From Lineus longissimus (lineage: Eukaryota > Nemertea > Pilidiophora > Heteronemertea > Lineidae), in contig NC_088320.1 of assembly GCF_910592395.1 (NCBI RefSeq), forward strand, positions 16,488,501-16,552,500: a stretch of 64,000 nucleotides of DNA, in the 5' to 3' direction. A model generated the notes under the pieces. The model saw only the letters and a program-made list of their open reading frames with translations. It made no database searches and was not told where the DNA came from. Of the stretch, positions 13,141-40,856 are shown in pieces. The stretch's first letter is position 1; each line of letters opens with the position of its first letter. The position numbers and the translations under genes were made by a program.

Positions 13141-13453
13141 ATAAAAAAGGAATAGAAGAATCTCAGCCAAATGGTGAAATGCTAATCCAATACCTTCCCA
13201 TGAAACACTGCCACCACTTTCATGACAGCTCCCAAGAGTTACTGCTGGATGATGGCGGCATCAACTGGCAGGTTCTATGGTTCATTTCTCAGCTTTATTA
13301 CCGACCGGTGTTTAAATCAGACGCTAGAAATTACACGTTCCACCCCATAAGGCGGGGAACATTGGCTTACTTGGCGATTGCCAGAGTAGAAATCCTGGTA
13401 TTGCACTCGAGTTTCCTTTGAAATGTGATTTATACATCGTACAGGATTCAACA

Positions 13454-13631
13454 CAGTAGAACCTCTCTATTAAGGACACCCTCGTGACTGACATGAGTTG
13501 TCCTTAATAGAGAGGTGTCCTGATAAGAGTGGTCAAATTGAATGGAAATGACTAATTTGGAACCAAAACTAGTGTCCTCAATAGAGAGGTTGTCCTTAAT
13601 AGAGAGGTGTCCGCTAAGGGAGGTTCCACTG
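13454..13631. mobile_element. MITE, CAGTRGAACCTC family, opposite orientation
   Basis: Starts CAGTAGAACCTCTCTATTAA and ends GGGAGGTTCCACTG, followed by TA. 178 bp. One of the best-preserved copies and useful as a consensus seed. Confidence 0.9.
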
Positions 13632-14120
13632 TATTCTGTCCTCTATTCATTCTGATCACACTGCAATAACCACCGCAGAGAAGCAATCATTGTCGCATGC
13701 AATTAAAGTTGCAGGTAGCTCAGTAGATTTTGGTAAATCGCTCTTTGCTGGGTGCTGTTAGGCCCTCATAAACGAGAGATCTTTCTTCCAGAGAACTGCA
13801 ACAATTATCGCAACCAGATAAAAAATCTCTTCTCTTCACCCAGAACACGCAGAGCACGATGATAAGCCAACCAGCTGCCCTGCGGTGGTCGATGTGTTCA
13901 TCTCAGATTCAAATGCTGAAGTCATGTTGTTGATAATAAACAAATTCCTGAGCATCCAAACACACTGAATCTTTTTATTGAGTCAAGGGTAAATCTCATC
14001 AACACTGGCTCATGGGCCGTAATTACAGCATATGAGCGTACCTCAGCATCGCATGACACCTGTTTAGTTTTAAGGAGCCCTCGCCAGATTTCTTGATCAT
14101 TATATCAAGAATCGAGAGAA

Positions 14121-14460
14121 ATACTGCCAGGACACCATCCTGTCACAAAGCTCTAGGGTCTGTGGTGGATCATCCTTATACTGCCAGGACACCACCCTGT
14201 CACAAAGCTCTAGGGTCTGTGGTGGATCACCCTTATACTGCCAGGACACCACCCTGCCACAAAGCTCTAGGGTCTGTGGTGGATCATCCTTACTGCCAGG
14301 ACACCACCCTGTCACAAAGCTCTAGGGTCTGTGGTGGATCACCCTTATACTGCCAGAGGACACCACCCTGTCACAAAGCTCTAGGGTCTGTGGTGGATCA
14401 TCCTTACTGCCAGGACACCACCCTGTCACAAAGCTCTAGGGTCTGTGGTGGATCATCCTT
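14121..14460. repeat. 55-57 bp minisatellite, six copies
   Basis: The unit starts ACTGCCAGGACACCACCCTG, continues TCACAAAGCTCTAGGGTCTG and ends with TGGTGGATCATCCTT. Small length changes (TAT, AG insertions) separate the copies. Confidence 0.95.
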
Positions 14461-14982
14461 AGTCAGCTGACTTTGTTACCGATCTTTTGAAAACGTATTT
14501 TCCAATGATCTTCTCATAAACATGACGACTGAATATTCTGAACCGTACCCTGAAGTACATGAACATTCACCTGAGCAGCCAACATGCCTGACTCCAGGTA
14601 AACTCATCATGTCCTTGTGAGAGGTATGTTCAGCAGAGCCAGAGTAAGGTCTGCAGCTCCATGGGTTCATGTACCCAGGGATGCTGCCCAACTCTATGAT
14701 CCCTGGGGTGGGTGGTCGGCAAGATAGATCTACAAGTGCTGCCACCTGATGATGATATATAACTAATGATGCCACGACATTGCGGTAACTTGGACTGACC
14801 ACAGGATCCACATTTTTGGCTAGAACCTGAAATCCTAAAACATGAGTGAATGCCAATATCAAGGGTGGGATTCAGTTCTTACTCTAGTCTAAGTCCTCCA
14901 GAGAACAGACTTCTGTTTTGGGCATTCACGCTCTGGTTTTTCTGATGGACATTTTCACCTGGCCAGGGAAGAGCCCTACCAT

Positions 14983-15150
14983 GCAGTCCCTTTAACAGCC
15001 ACCATTCTATACCACAACCTACATGTATGTACGCAGTCCCTTTAACAGCCACCATTCTATACCACAACCTACATGTATGTACGCAGTCCCTTTAACAGCC
15101 ACCATTCTATACCACAACCTACATGTATGTACGCAGTCCCTTTAGTAGCC
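14983..15150. repeat. 50-bp tandem repeat, just over three copies
   Basis: The unit begins GCAGTCCCTTTAACAGCCAC and ends CCTACATGTATGTAC. The last copy is partial and diverged (TTTAGTAGCC). Confidence 0.9.
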
Positions 15151-16558
15151 CCCATCGAACACATTATTACAAAGTACTTATGCATAGCTCTCAGACATCA
15201 TCTTTTGTAGAAAACTAATTATTTTATGGGCATAAATTGAAGTGGTGTCAAATTAGTGAGAGTCTTGGAGTTAGTAGCCTAAAGTACAATGTATCTGATC
15301 GACTTTGCCAAGTATGTCTGAAAAGTAAGGCAGTACGTTAGCCCAACAGAGTCCTTATATGTCCTTCTAATTTCAGAGTATTTGGGCCAACTTTAAAACC
15401 AAATCGCAAAATGGATGTTTACTTAATATGGGTTTTCTATCAGAAAATCAGGCTAAAACTCGCCTTTTTGCTAAGAATCAAGGAAACTTCATTCCCAGGA
15501 CCTTGACACCTGCCGAAACATGGGTACACTTTCAACAAACATGTTTTGCCAAAAAAAAACTTGACCAGGAATGAATGACAAGTTTGTCGCTTGACTGAAG
15601 AAAGGCTTGGTGCATTCACGATGATCACGATTATTGAGTTGAACGCTTGGGACGTTTTGATAAATGTCGTATCCCCTTAAAGTCAGCGAGAGAAACAGAC
15701 TGTAATTGGTCACCAGCGATGGCGTCAAAGAAAGGCTGACCTTTCACGACTTTTAGCCAGGACTAACGGCCTAATTCAAAAGGGAAGCAGTTTTTTTCAT
15801 AAAGGGATATTTTGCCCGAGCAGTGGTGGCATCATTCCTACTAGTCCAGGCTAGAGGGAAATTCCCTTTAGCTCAGTCCGCAGAGTGATGGCCTTATACA
15901 CCAGTGGTCCTGGGTTCAATCCCTAGTAGTGTTTTCCCTTTGTGACACCAATTTTAGGAGAAGGTTAAATAGAACTATAAATGGAAAGTATCGCAGAAAA
16001 AGATGACTTCGGGAAGGAAGACATTTCAAGAGCGCCAAAGCAAACAAAAAGGCACAAACACAATTGTCTGTTTTCTCTGTGATCTCTAATAGCCCTGCTT
16101 ACTTGTAGCTACACACACTGCACCCAACCGACATGGCATTCAACACAGAAATGACAGAGCCAAGCATGAGAGACCCAACCGCTGCAGATATCTACTCACT
16201 ATGGCACAGACCCCGCGAGTTTTTCGATGACGTGCTGGCCGCGATTTCATTGCAGTCTCGTCAGTACTCTAATTATCCAGATAACGATAATTAGCCAATT
16301 GTCACTAATTACCATCTCTTTTGTCCGTCAAGTTATTGCATATAGGATGCAAACTTGGTACATCCATTCAAGACATTGGATTTACAAATTGCATAGCATA
16401 CATATCATGCATATGATATCATGCCATTGTACCACACTTCCTATCCAGCATGTCATGATATATAACTTACCCAGTAGGGAAAGGCCCTCAATCATCATGA
16501 TCATGTCATTTGAAAGACAATCTCTCCAATGAGCAACGGTTGGTCAAATGAGAGACTA
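15151..16558. other. intergenic; no gene seen apart from a SINE-like segment
   Basis: Minus-strand frames at 15440-15728 and the plus-strand frame at 16227-16532 have no recognisable motifs. The tRNA-like segment at 15866-15936 is described separately. Confidence 0.4.
15866..15936 (+). mobile_element. tRNA-like SINE head or tRNA pseudogene
   Basis: TAGCTCAGTCCGCAGAG resembles an A box and GGTTCAATCC a B box, with spacing typical of a tRNA gene. The 3' half lacks a matching acceptor stem and continues into TTTTCCCTTTGTGACACC, so a SINE head is likelier than a working tRNA. Confidence 0.55.
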
Positions 16559-16734
16559 CAGTAGAACCTCCCTTAGCTGACAACTCTCTATTAAGGACAC
16601 CCTCTCTATTAAGGACACTAGTTTTGGTCCCAAATTGGGTGTTTCCATTCAATTTGACCTCTATAATCAGGACAACTCCCTATCAAGGACAGTACTTGTC
16701 AGTCCCCAGGGTGTCCTTAATAGAGAGGTTCTAT
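16559..16734. mobile_element. MITE, CAGTRGAACCTC family
   Basis: Starts CAGTAGAACCTCCCTTAGC after TA. The right tip (GAGAGGTTCTATTTA) has lost the terminal CTG. Internal phrases are intact. Confidence 0.85.
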
Positions 16735-16859
16735 TTATGCAACCATTTGTACCTCTCAAGGGAATTGTGGTTGTGAAAACCAATGGTGCCCAATAGATAA
16801 TATGTCACTTTCCAAAAAGACTGCGTTACAGGGCCTAAAGCAGTCCATCACAGACTGCA

Positions 16860-17385
16860 CCCCATGCACAGATATGGATCCAGTGGGGCACCCCATGCAC
16901 AGAGATGGATCCAGTGGGGCACCCCATGCAGAGATGGATCCAGTGGGGCACCCCATGCACAGAGATGAATCCAGTGGGGCACCCCATGCACAGAGATGGA
17001 TCCAGTGGGGCACCCCATGCACAGAGATGAATCCAGTGGGGCACCCCATGCATAGAGATGGATCCAGTGGGGCACCCCATGCACAGAGATGGATCCAGTG
17101 GGGCACCCCATGCAGAGATGGATCCAGTGGGGCACCCCATGCACGGAGATGGATCCAGTGGGGCACCCCATGCAGAGAGATGGATCCAGTGGGGCACCCA
17201 TGAACAGAGATGGATCCAGCGGGGCACCCCATGCACAGAGATTGATCCAGTGGGGCACCCATGAACAGAGATGGATCCAGTGGGGCACCCATGCACAGAG
17301 ATGGATCCAGTGGGGCACCCCATGCACAGAGGTGGATCCAGTGGGGCGCCCCATGCACAGAGATGGAACCAGTGGGGCACCCTTA
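16860..17385. repeat. 31-33 bp minisatellite, about 17 copies
   Basis: The unit is GAGATGGATCCAGTGGGGCA followed by CCCCATGCACA, with frequent one- or two-base length variants (ATGCAGAG, ATGAACAG). All frames on both strands stay largely open and give artefactual peptides such as the CMGCPTGSISVHG type. Not a gene. Confidence 0.97.
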
Positions 17386-19139
17386 TTTTAGAAACTCTTT
17401 CAGACTAACCAGGACTTGAGTGATGAGCAACGCTTTCACTTCCTGGACCCACTCCTGTTCCACATGGTACCCCCCCCCCCCCTTACGTACTAACACAACC
17501 AGTCAGAGCATGCAGCTGATCCTCTTCCTTGGCCAAGTACGAATGGAAGGCCTCTGCACACTTTCACCCACTAGGGTTGCTTGGGTATGGATTCAAGTTG
17601 AACACAATCATACGGCACTGTACGATATGTTACATCTCAACAAAGGAGGCATAAGAAAATAAGAGAAAGGTGTATATATGTACAGTATTGCATGCTACCT
17701 GGATGTGTTATGACTGGCATGTAATTGATTGTCAGCCAATAATCCCCCCCCCCTCATGAAAAACTGCTCTGAAACTGTAGACGATTTAGACTAGATCCAT
17801 GTAAAACAACAAACACATCAAGAAATGTATTTAAGAATTGCTGAGTACTCATTTAAAATTACAAATCATCCAACTTTAAGCAATTTGGGAAATCTTTACA
17901 AGGTGGAATAATATTTATTGATTATGGTACATTTCTGGCCTAAGTATATTTGGCCGAGTGTCCTGAAAACTTCCAACCTCAGTAAGTTAAATTTATAAAA
18001 CAACTAGAAGATAACGACAAGGGAAAAGTTGGCCATCCAGGTTTTGCAAATGTCAATTTATGTTTGGTGATTTCGTTTTCTTTATCTTTTTTAAAAGTCA
18101 TGATGCGACTATCACTTGACCTATGACTTCATCTTGAGTGAACAACTCAGGAAATGGATGATAATGGTCCTTGACCTGATGGAACTGTCCCATATTCTGA
18201 TGCTTTTATCTATGTAAAAGTTAGGGGGGGGTCTCTCCTGATGGTAATGCATCTTTGTTTGCAAAGAATGATGTGAGCGGGGCAAATAGATCGCAATAAC
18301 CCTCAATACATCGCAAACAGGGCCTACAGCACGACTCCTCCGTACACAGTGAGGTAGTACTAGTAAGTATCAAGTGAAATGCCCTGATATTATGCCTGCA
18401 TTATTCATTAAGTCAAAGGGCCAACTTTAAAAGCAACATGCCACACCCACGCACGATATAGCCCCCTTAATTTTCAACTCTACTCTCGGCCGTGTCTGTC
18501 AGGGTCACTCATCTATCAGTCTTAAGACTTACCGGTAGGTCTACCTCTTTCCCGAAAAATCAAGTTGCAGGAAGGGATGTGTATAATGCCAGCAAAAGGC
18601 CTAAAAGGGTGGGGATTCGATATTTTCGAACCCGCTGCACCATGCTGGAGGGGCCAGGGCCAGGGGTCTATCAAACTCGGCCTCATGCACTATGCAAACT
18701 CAGGGAAGGTGAACAACAATTCAACCACCCCCCACCCCCCCCCCCCCCCTCCATGAAATCAGCAATATAAACGATCAGATTTTTTATCAGTCTATCATTA
18801 TGCAAACTGTCTACATTTACAATGACACACACTGTACATTGTGTACACAATACCTGTATACAATGTATGTGCATACTCAGACAGTGGCCACCACCGGCAA
18901 TGTTCAAACCAAGATTTTACAAAATCTACTCACCAGATCTGCAAGTCGCCATATTTCTTACATAGATCCGAGACTTGGCTTCCTAAGGTATCATTTGCCA
19001 GAAGATCAGATGCACAAATTCGGAGAAATATTTAACATTTGATGATGATTAGGGTTGAAAAGAATCAATATTTACTCCATGTTGACTGACTGCTCGCTCC
19101 GTTTTGGCGATATGGGGAACTAGAATTGCGGTTGATTCG
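17386..19139. other. intergenic, homopolymer-C rich; no gene seen
   Basis: C runs occur near 17469-17482, 17744 and 18728-18751. A palindromic phrase, TGTACATTGTGTACACAATA, lies near 18834. No exon is supported. Confidence 0.45.
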
Positions 19140-19200
19140 CTCCCTGACCATATTCGCCCCCAGTCGTTTCGCTCCAAATCGAAGTCGTTTCGCTCAGGAT
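19140..19200. other. sequence resembling the MULE arm sub-repeats
   Basis: Contains CAGTCGTTTCGCTCCAAAT and GAAGTCGTTTCGCTCAGG, close to the CGTTTCGCTACATGG units that make up the arms of the MULE at 45537-47278. It sits directly left of a 31-bp minisatellite. It may be a decayed arm of a related element. Confidence 0.35.
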
Positions 19201-19848
19201 ATCTTTGGTTTGTAGGAAGAAAGGACCGTCTATCTTTGGTTTAGAGTAAGAAGGGACCGTCTATCTTTGGTTTAGATGAAAAAAGGACAGTATATCTTTG
19301 GTTTGAAGGAAGAAGGGCAGTCTATCTTTGGTTTGAAGGAAGAAGGGACCCGACCGTCTATCTTTGGTTTGAAGGAAGAAAGGACAGTATATCTTGGGTT
19401 TGAAGAAGAAAGGACAGTATATCTTTGGTTTGAAGGAAGAAGGGACAGTCTATCTTTGGTTTGAAGGAAGAAAGGACAGTATATCTTGGGTTTGGAGAAG
19501 AAAGGACAGTCTATCTTTGGTTTGGAGGAAGAAAGGACGGTCTATCTTTGGTTTGGAGGAAGAAAGGACAGTATATCTTTGGTTTGGAGAAGAAAGGACA
19601 GTCTATCTTTGGTTTGAAGGAAGAAAGGACAGTCTATCTTTGGTTTGGAGGAAGAAAGGACAGTCTATCTTTGGTTTGAAGGAAGAAAGGACAGTATATC
19701 TTTGGTTTGAAGGAAGAAAGGACAGTCTATCTTTGGTTTGGAGGAAGAAGGGACCGCCTATCTTTGGTTTGAAGGAAGAACGGACCGTCTATCTTCGGTT
19801 TGGAGGAAGAAAGGATAGCCTTCCTTTGGTTTGGAGGTAGGAAGGAAG
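19200..19848. repeat. 30-33 bp minisatellite, about 20 copies
   Basis: The unit is TATCTTTGGTTTGGAGGAAG followed by AAAGGACAGTC, with GAAGG/GGAGG and CAGTA/CCGTC variants. Units are purine-rich on one strand. It lies just beyond the RUNDC3 3' end. Confidence 0.96.
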
Positions 19849-19878
19849 AAACTACATATAGTAGTCATACGAGTGACT

Positions 19879-19884
19879 TTTATT
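19879..19884 (-). terminator. candidate poly(A) signal of RUNDC3
   Basis: AATAAA on the minus strand, about 600 bp downstream of the RUNDC3 stop codon. It is the nearest canonical hexamer that I see in the right orientation. Confidence 0.35.
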
Positions 19885-20485
19885 CTAAGAAATACTCCAT
19901 CTCCGGAACTTTAACACTAGACAAAGAAGAGTCACCGGGCCCACCTTAATGGTGAATATTCATGACCCTAGCCACAGCCTACTATAGAGCAAGGCCAATC
20001 AGTCATACCTGGTCAAATAGCAGAAGTTGAGGTCTAGGACTACAGCTGGTCAGTTTCAATTACAACCTTCTTTTGTCTTATTTCATGCATCAAAAAACCA
20101 GAAATAAGCAGGTTATAATTGTGACTCATGGCAAATATTAATTGTCTGATTCAGGGTGGAGTTATCTTGCGTTATTGTTATGAAGATGGAGTATGTCATT
20201 CCTTCATATCTGTAAGATGTGACGATTGACTCCGTTCTATGAGACGTCATCCAATTTAAATTGCAGATCAAATCAAAAACAGAACTTGAAGTTAAAATTT
20301 CAAATGGACCTGAATGGCGTATGCCTTTAATGATCAGCTAATACGATAACTGCACAAATATAAGTACAGAGCGAATCATGAAAAAATCTTTTGGGTCAAC
20401 CCTGTTTCTAGGTAATAGCACATGTACAATTATTCATAATATGACTGTCTGTAAGGATAATATAACCTGGAGTCCAGGTTTGACA

Positions 20486-27065
<6,580 letters not shown>

Positions 27066-28196
27066 ATTGTTCAGAGTACATTTACAATGCTAAATAATAG
27101 ATATATTTGTCACTTGAAAGCGAAACAAAGCTTTGTTTCCTGGTTTTGTAGCAGAAAATGGGAACATTAGCAGTCAGCTGACAGACCCCATTTTGAATAA
27201 ACTCTCTAAAACTGGGTCAAGCAAATTTGTATAAAATTGGTAATAAAAGAGTAAAAGAATAAAAATTGAAAAATATTTTGATATTTTTGCATGTAATCCA
27301 AACTGTTAATGAAAGATTGATAATTAATTTCATGTAAAATATCTTCTTTTTATAAAATATGACCTGACCTAGTTTAGAGATTACTAGGTCAACTTTCTGG
27401 GTCAAGTGCAAGAAGAACCCGTATGAACTATCGAACACTGACCCGGGGCTCGGGATTTTAGTGCTCTATTTCAACCGTGATAACACCAACCAAATTCATC
27501 ATTTTGCCAAAATAACGTGTCGGATAGACCAAACGTATTGTTATCTAGTGATTTGCCAAGTTTTGTTGGTTAGTATTTTTTCTAAATCAAAGCATTCCGC
27601 TCCGATTATCGTGTTCGGATTTAGTTTCTTTCTTGAATGACAAGACTGTATCTGAACGTGTACATGATGTACAGTGTGTATAAATCCATGTGTGCAGACC
27701 TGTACAATTCAAGCTTTTGTTTACTTTTATAGGCCCACACACATGAGCTGTGGTTTAATGGGCCTAGTTATGTCTCAACTCGATTTATCAGTTGATTAGC
27801 CTGGCTGGGGTATACTGGTAGGCCTGGAAAGTGAAACTTCACAGTTTAAGCCACGATCATGCAACACGATTCTAGGTCATTGTCATAAAATAAACCGTAG
27901 TGGCATATACAGAGACTCGAGAGAGGACCTCTAACTAGTCCAGAGAGGAAAATGTTTGAATTCAATGCACTACGTACAGTAATGCATACAATTTTTTTCC
28001 CTCGGCATCAATGCTGACATTACTGAAAAGAGAAAATCCTGGTTTGGTTTTGAGGTAAAGACCAATAAAAAACAAACTTCCAACCAGTTGTTCACCCTCC
28101 AGAACCCCAGCATAACATTTAGAAATGGCCGAAAAGTCTGGTCTTTACTTAAATTCTTGATGTCAGTAGCTAATAACCACGTCTTTTGTCTTACAG
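27066..28196. promoter_or_regulatory. divergent upstream region between RUNDC3 and SPOP
   Basis: RUNDC3 starts leftward at 27065 and the first SPOP coding exon lies rightward at 28272. The 1.1 kb between them holds both 5' regions, and probably a SPOP 5'UTR intron, because CTTTTGTCTTACAG at 28183-28196 is a good acceptor. There is no obvious TATA box or CpG-rich core. A palindromic phrase, TGTACATGATGTACA, is at about 27660. Assignment as a shared promoter rests on gene order only. Confidence 0.4.
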
Positions 28197-28271
28197 GTGG
28201 CCTTCGTTTCCCGGACGTAGCCTTACGATATAAACCTGGTGTCGACGGAGCAATCTGGGCGCGAGGCCAAT
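28197..28271 (+). other. SPOP: SPOP 5'UTR part of first coding exon
   Basis: Sequence between the acceptor ending at 28196 and the ATG at 28272. A 5' non-coding exon must lie upstream if that acceptor is used. An upstream ATG frame (28088-28330) overlaps the start out of frame and is probably irrelevant if the intron is removed. Confidence 0.5.
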
Positions 28272-36932
<8,661 letters not shown>

Positions 36933-37589
36933 CAAAAAAGGTGTACGGACTACTTACTCTCTGACTCTCCCGTGGAAGGATAAACAACGGTGCATTCTGA
37001 GCATTAAGCATTGCGACATTTTGCAGCAGTTTCGACCAATTTTTAATCCTTGATCTTCTGTTGGAGGCCTAAAAATATGAACAGTAAATCACTTGTGTGC
37101 ACGGAGCTTCTGGTTGCGACCCAAGTCGCAGAAAGCCAAAGTTGACATCTTGGTCGAAAATGTTGTAAAATGACTTGATTGGTTTATTCTAGTCAGAGAT
37201 GCATCGTTATACCTCGGTCAAACATTCAATGGGAACGCAAACTTCAAAACAGTGGAAACTGCACGGTCAAATCAAGGAGCAGACAGTGCTGCCATCTGTG
37301 GTGAACTTCTGTATCATAAAACAATGTGTACGTTCTTGTTCTGTGGGAGTACATGTTTATTTGTTATATATTCGTACATTTTACGATTATCCATTATCCG
37401 TGACTCTGATCAGATGCATTGTGGGATTACGCCCCAATCAAACTGCAGAACATCATTGTGGCAACGATTCTTTAAGTTATTGTGAGCTGTTAGTTTGTTA
37501 TTGAATGGTAGACGGCCATTTGAAGAGAAGGATTATTCTGCAAAGGCCCAGTCACGGGCCAAGCTGCCATCGTTAATGAGGGTAGGAAT

Positions 37590-37636
37590 GACTCGGCCAG
37601 GAGCCATCACAAGTAACGATGGCTCCTGGCCGAGTC
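37590..37636. other. perfect 19-bp stem hairpin downstream of SPOP
   Basis: GACTCGGCCAGGAGCCATC at 37590-37608 is exactly inverted at 37618-37636, with a 9-base loop. It lies about 660 bp past the SPOP stop, possibly in its 3'UTR. The GC-rich perfect stem stands out from the AT-rich surroundings. Confidence 0.9.
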
Positions 37637-37665
37637 CGCAGTAATTGCATACACACATATGAATA

Positions 37666-37842
37666 CAGGGGAACCTCCCTTAGTGGACACCTCTCTATTT
37701 GGGACAACCTCTCTATAAAGGACACTAAGTTTGGTCCAAATTGCTTGTTTCTATTCAGTTTGACCTCATTAATCAGGACAACTCTCTATTTGGGACAGTC
37801 CTTGTCCACCCCGAGGGTGTCCTTAATAAAGAGGTTCTACTG
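37666..37842. mobile_element. MITE, CAGTRGAACCTC family
   Basis: Starts CAGGGGAACCTCCCTTAGTG after TA and ends AAGAGGTTCTACTG. 177 bp with typical internal phrases. Confidence 0.85.
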
Positions 37843-38446
37843 AACATTCTGCCTTGGAGGAGGAATACTCGGTGGAGAAATCACCTCCAAGTGCAGAGTG
37901 AACACTGAATGAGAAGGAGAAAACTGTACATACAATTACAAGTGCTGAAAATATGAATTATTGTTTTGAGAAATGATTGAAATGCATCAGATGAATTTCT
38001 GAATTGGCTTCCAGAAACCATATCGTTTTGAGATGCTTAAAGGGACAATGAGGGTTATTAGTTTAAAATTCTTCAGTGAACAAGTTCATATGTGTATTTA
38101 TCAAGCTTTATTTGTAGAATGAGATCAGAACTTGGCGATTTGTCATGATTCTAGAAGACGCATGGTATTTGAAATAAGTGTGGCACATAATTTTAAAACT
38201 CTCAAAATAATTCCTTGACCTTGGTGTTGTATGATGAAGTTTGTGTTGATAATGCGTACATCACTTCTGTTCAGTTTTGTTTAACGTATTTGCCTTGTTT
38301 CATATTTCTTCTGTTTACCTCCCTGTTTTTGTTACACTTTTTGACATTCATCAAAATGACCTCTTAAAAATGGTTGTGTGGTAATTTCAGCAAACTGTTA
38401 GGACGTTTTTGATTCGTCGGATATACAAATTTGTATTCTTGAAAGA

Positions 38447-39425
38447 GCTTGTTGAAGGCCTCTTGTCACACAAGGGTCTGAGCTTGTTGAAGGCCTCTTG
38501 TCACACAAGGGTCTGAGCTTGTTGAAGGCCTCTTGTCACACAAGGGTCTGAGCTTGTTGAAGGCCTCTTGTCACACAAGGGTCTGAGCTTGTTGAAGGCC
38601 TCTTGTCACACAAGGGTCTGAGCTTGTTGAAGGCCTCTTGTCACACAAGGGTCTGAGCTTGTTGAAGGCCTCTTGTCACATAAGGGTCTGAGCTTGTTGA
38701 AGGCCTCTTGTCACACAAGGGTCTGAGCTTGTTGAAGGCCTCTTGTCACACAAGGGTCTGAGCTTGTTGAAGGCCTCTTGTCACACAAGGGTCTGAGCTT
38801 GTTGAAGGCCTCTTGTCACACAAGGGTTTGAGCTTGTTGAAGGCCTCTTGTCACACAAGGGTCTGAGCTTGTTGAAGGCCTCTTGTCACACAAGGGTCTG
38901 AGCTTGTTGAAGGCCTCTTGTCACACAAGGGTCTGAGCTTGTTGAAGGCCTCTTGTCACACAAGGGTCTGAGCTTGTTGAAGGCCTCTTGTCACACAAGG
39001 GTCTGAGCTTGTTGAAGGCCTCTTGTCACACAAGGGTCTGAGCTTGTTGAAGGCCTCTTGTCACATAAGGGTCTGAGCTTGTTGAAGGCCTCTTGTCACA
39101 CAAGGGTCTGAGCTTGTTGAAGGCCTCTTGTCACACAAGGGTCTGAGCTTGTTGAAGGCATCTTGACACACAAGGGTCTGAGCTTGTTGAAGGCATCTTG
39201 ACACACAAGGGTCTGAGCTTGTTGAAGGCCTCTTGTCACATAAGGGTCTGAGCTTGTTGAAGGCCTCTTGTCACACAAGGGTCTGAGCTTGTTGAAGGCC
39301 TCTTGTCACACAAGGGTCTGAGCTTGTTGAAGGCCTCTTGTCACACAAGGGCCTGAGCTTGTTGAAGGTATCTTGACACACAAGGGTCTGAGCTTGTATA
39401 AGGCCTCTTGACACACAAGACAAGT
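38447..39425. repeat. 35-bp minisatellite, about 28 copies
   Basis: The unit is GAGCTTGTTGAAGGCCTCTT plus GTCACACAAGGGTCT. Most copies are identical; the right edge carries GGCATCTTGACACAC variants and decays. AAGGCCTT-like and TTGTGT/ACACAA words give weak dyads. It is the largest array by copy number in the window. Confidence 0.97.
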
Positions 39426-40677
39426 GTCTGAGATTGCGCAGCCTCTTTTCAAAACAAGCTGAGCGACTGCTTGTTTGAATTTGGGATTAAGATTGTTATC
39501 ATTTGAGTTGAGATGTTTCTGTGGTGACTGTCTAGCTTCTTCCCAACAGTGATTTGACCCGATTAGCTGATTCAGACACAAACTCTCCCCTATCAGGTAT
39601 CATGGAAAAGGTATGGAGGGGGGGTCAGTACCCCAGACCTCCGAGATTCTGAATGACTCAACTATGAATCTAAAGGGCCATTTGTAACCATTAATACAGC
39701 TCCCAGTGTTAACCGGATGTGTACACTAGCTGCATGCTATTAGCCTGTCCTGATCCGTGTTGCTATTAAGTTTCATGCGCAAAAAATAATTATTGCCAAT
39801 ATTGGTTCCATCAAAAATTACAAATGTAACAATACTCTTGGAATATGATATAACATTATCGAAAAATGATTATTTTAGGAAGATGAAGATGCAATAAGTA
39901 TTATTTTTGTCAGAGTTTCTGCCCCAATTTATTGATAGGTCTAGAATCACTCAAGTCTGTAATGATGATGTTTATCAAGCACTTACTTACTTACTTAAAC
40001 CTTTACTTTTTGAGGGTGTTCTCCTATCACAGGTTTGAAACACTGATAAATTGACAAAACATCTATCATATACTTTTGCCCAGTCCAGTGTGGGATTTGC
40101 CTCTCCCAGGTGGAATTCCCCTTATGATTCTGTTCAAGTTGATGTGTCTGAGATTTGTGCTGCTTGCCCCAGGGTGTCATTAGTGGTGATTTTATTGATT
40201 TTCAAACCAAAATGTATTCCCAGAGGGATGATGTCCACCTCTGTTAAAAGAAATTAGGGCTGCTATGGCATAAGGGATGTGATTGTGTTTTTTGGGAAAA
40301 TAGGCTGTTAGTCTGGTGTGATGGGTTCAAAGTTGGAGCCAGTTTTCAAGATTTAGGCCGACTAGTTTCAAAAATGTGTCAATCACCACGAAAACTAAAT
40401 TCAGCAATTTTTGAACAAAATATCATCACTATAAATTGTAATATAAATGTCTTATCAAAGTGAATGAGACCAAGTTGTATAATTACGTATTGGCAACGAA
40501 ATGTTAATGCAATAGAATCTTGTGTTGTTGAATTCCCCGCCCACAATAATGTCACCACTGGAATAGGTTAAGACCTGTTGTCAACCCGCTACTAGGCACT
40601 TACTTACTTACTTACTTTTCCTTTTTGGGAGTGTTCTCCAGATAGGTCAACACTTGATTTAAAACCAGAAAGTTGCT
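39426..40677. other. SPOP downstream region; ACTT-run repeats
   Basis: Two related segments, 39980-40032 and 40593-40640, share CACTTACTTACTTACTT, TTACTTTT and TGTTCTCC and look like ends of one dispersed repeat. No gene is seen. Confidence 0.5.
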
Positions 40678-40856
40678 AACCCCGTTTGCCTCGCCCCTTC
40701 ACTCCCCGTCTGCCTCGCCCCTTCACTCCCCGTCTGCCTCGCCCCTTCACTCCTTACCCCATCTGCCTCGCCCCTTCACTCCCCGTTTGCCTCGCCCCTT
40801 CACTCCGTCTGCCTCGCCCCTTCACTCCGTCTGCCTCGCCCCTTCACTCCTCCAGA
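40678..40856. repeat. 17-24 bp C-rich minisatellite, about eight copies
   Basis: The unit CTGCCTCGCCCCTTCACTCC appears with optional CCGT or TACCCCAT spacers. Confidence 0.93.

Noticed and set aside
14476-14862. 128-residue minus-strand frame
   Set aside because: No recognisable family signature, and no convincing splice sites or repeat explanation; left unannotated.
15866-15936. Functional tRNA gene
   Set aside because: A and B boxes are present but the acceptor stem does not pair and no T run follows; treated as a SINE head.
16756-17391. Long overlapping frames on both strands (up to 200 residues)
   Set aside because: They are read-through of a 31-33 bp minisatellite; all frames are equally open and there is no gene-like signal or splice context.
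38447-39425. Regular 35-bp repeats considered as a CRISPR array
   Set aside because: Units are head to tail with no unique spacers, in a eukaryotic genome.
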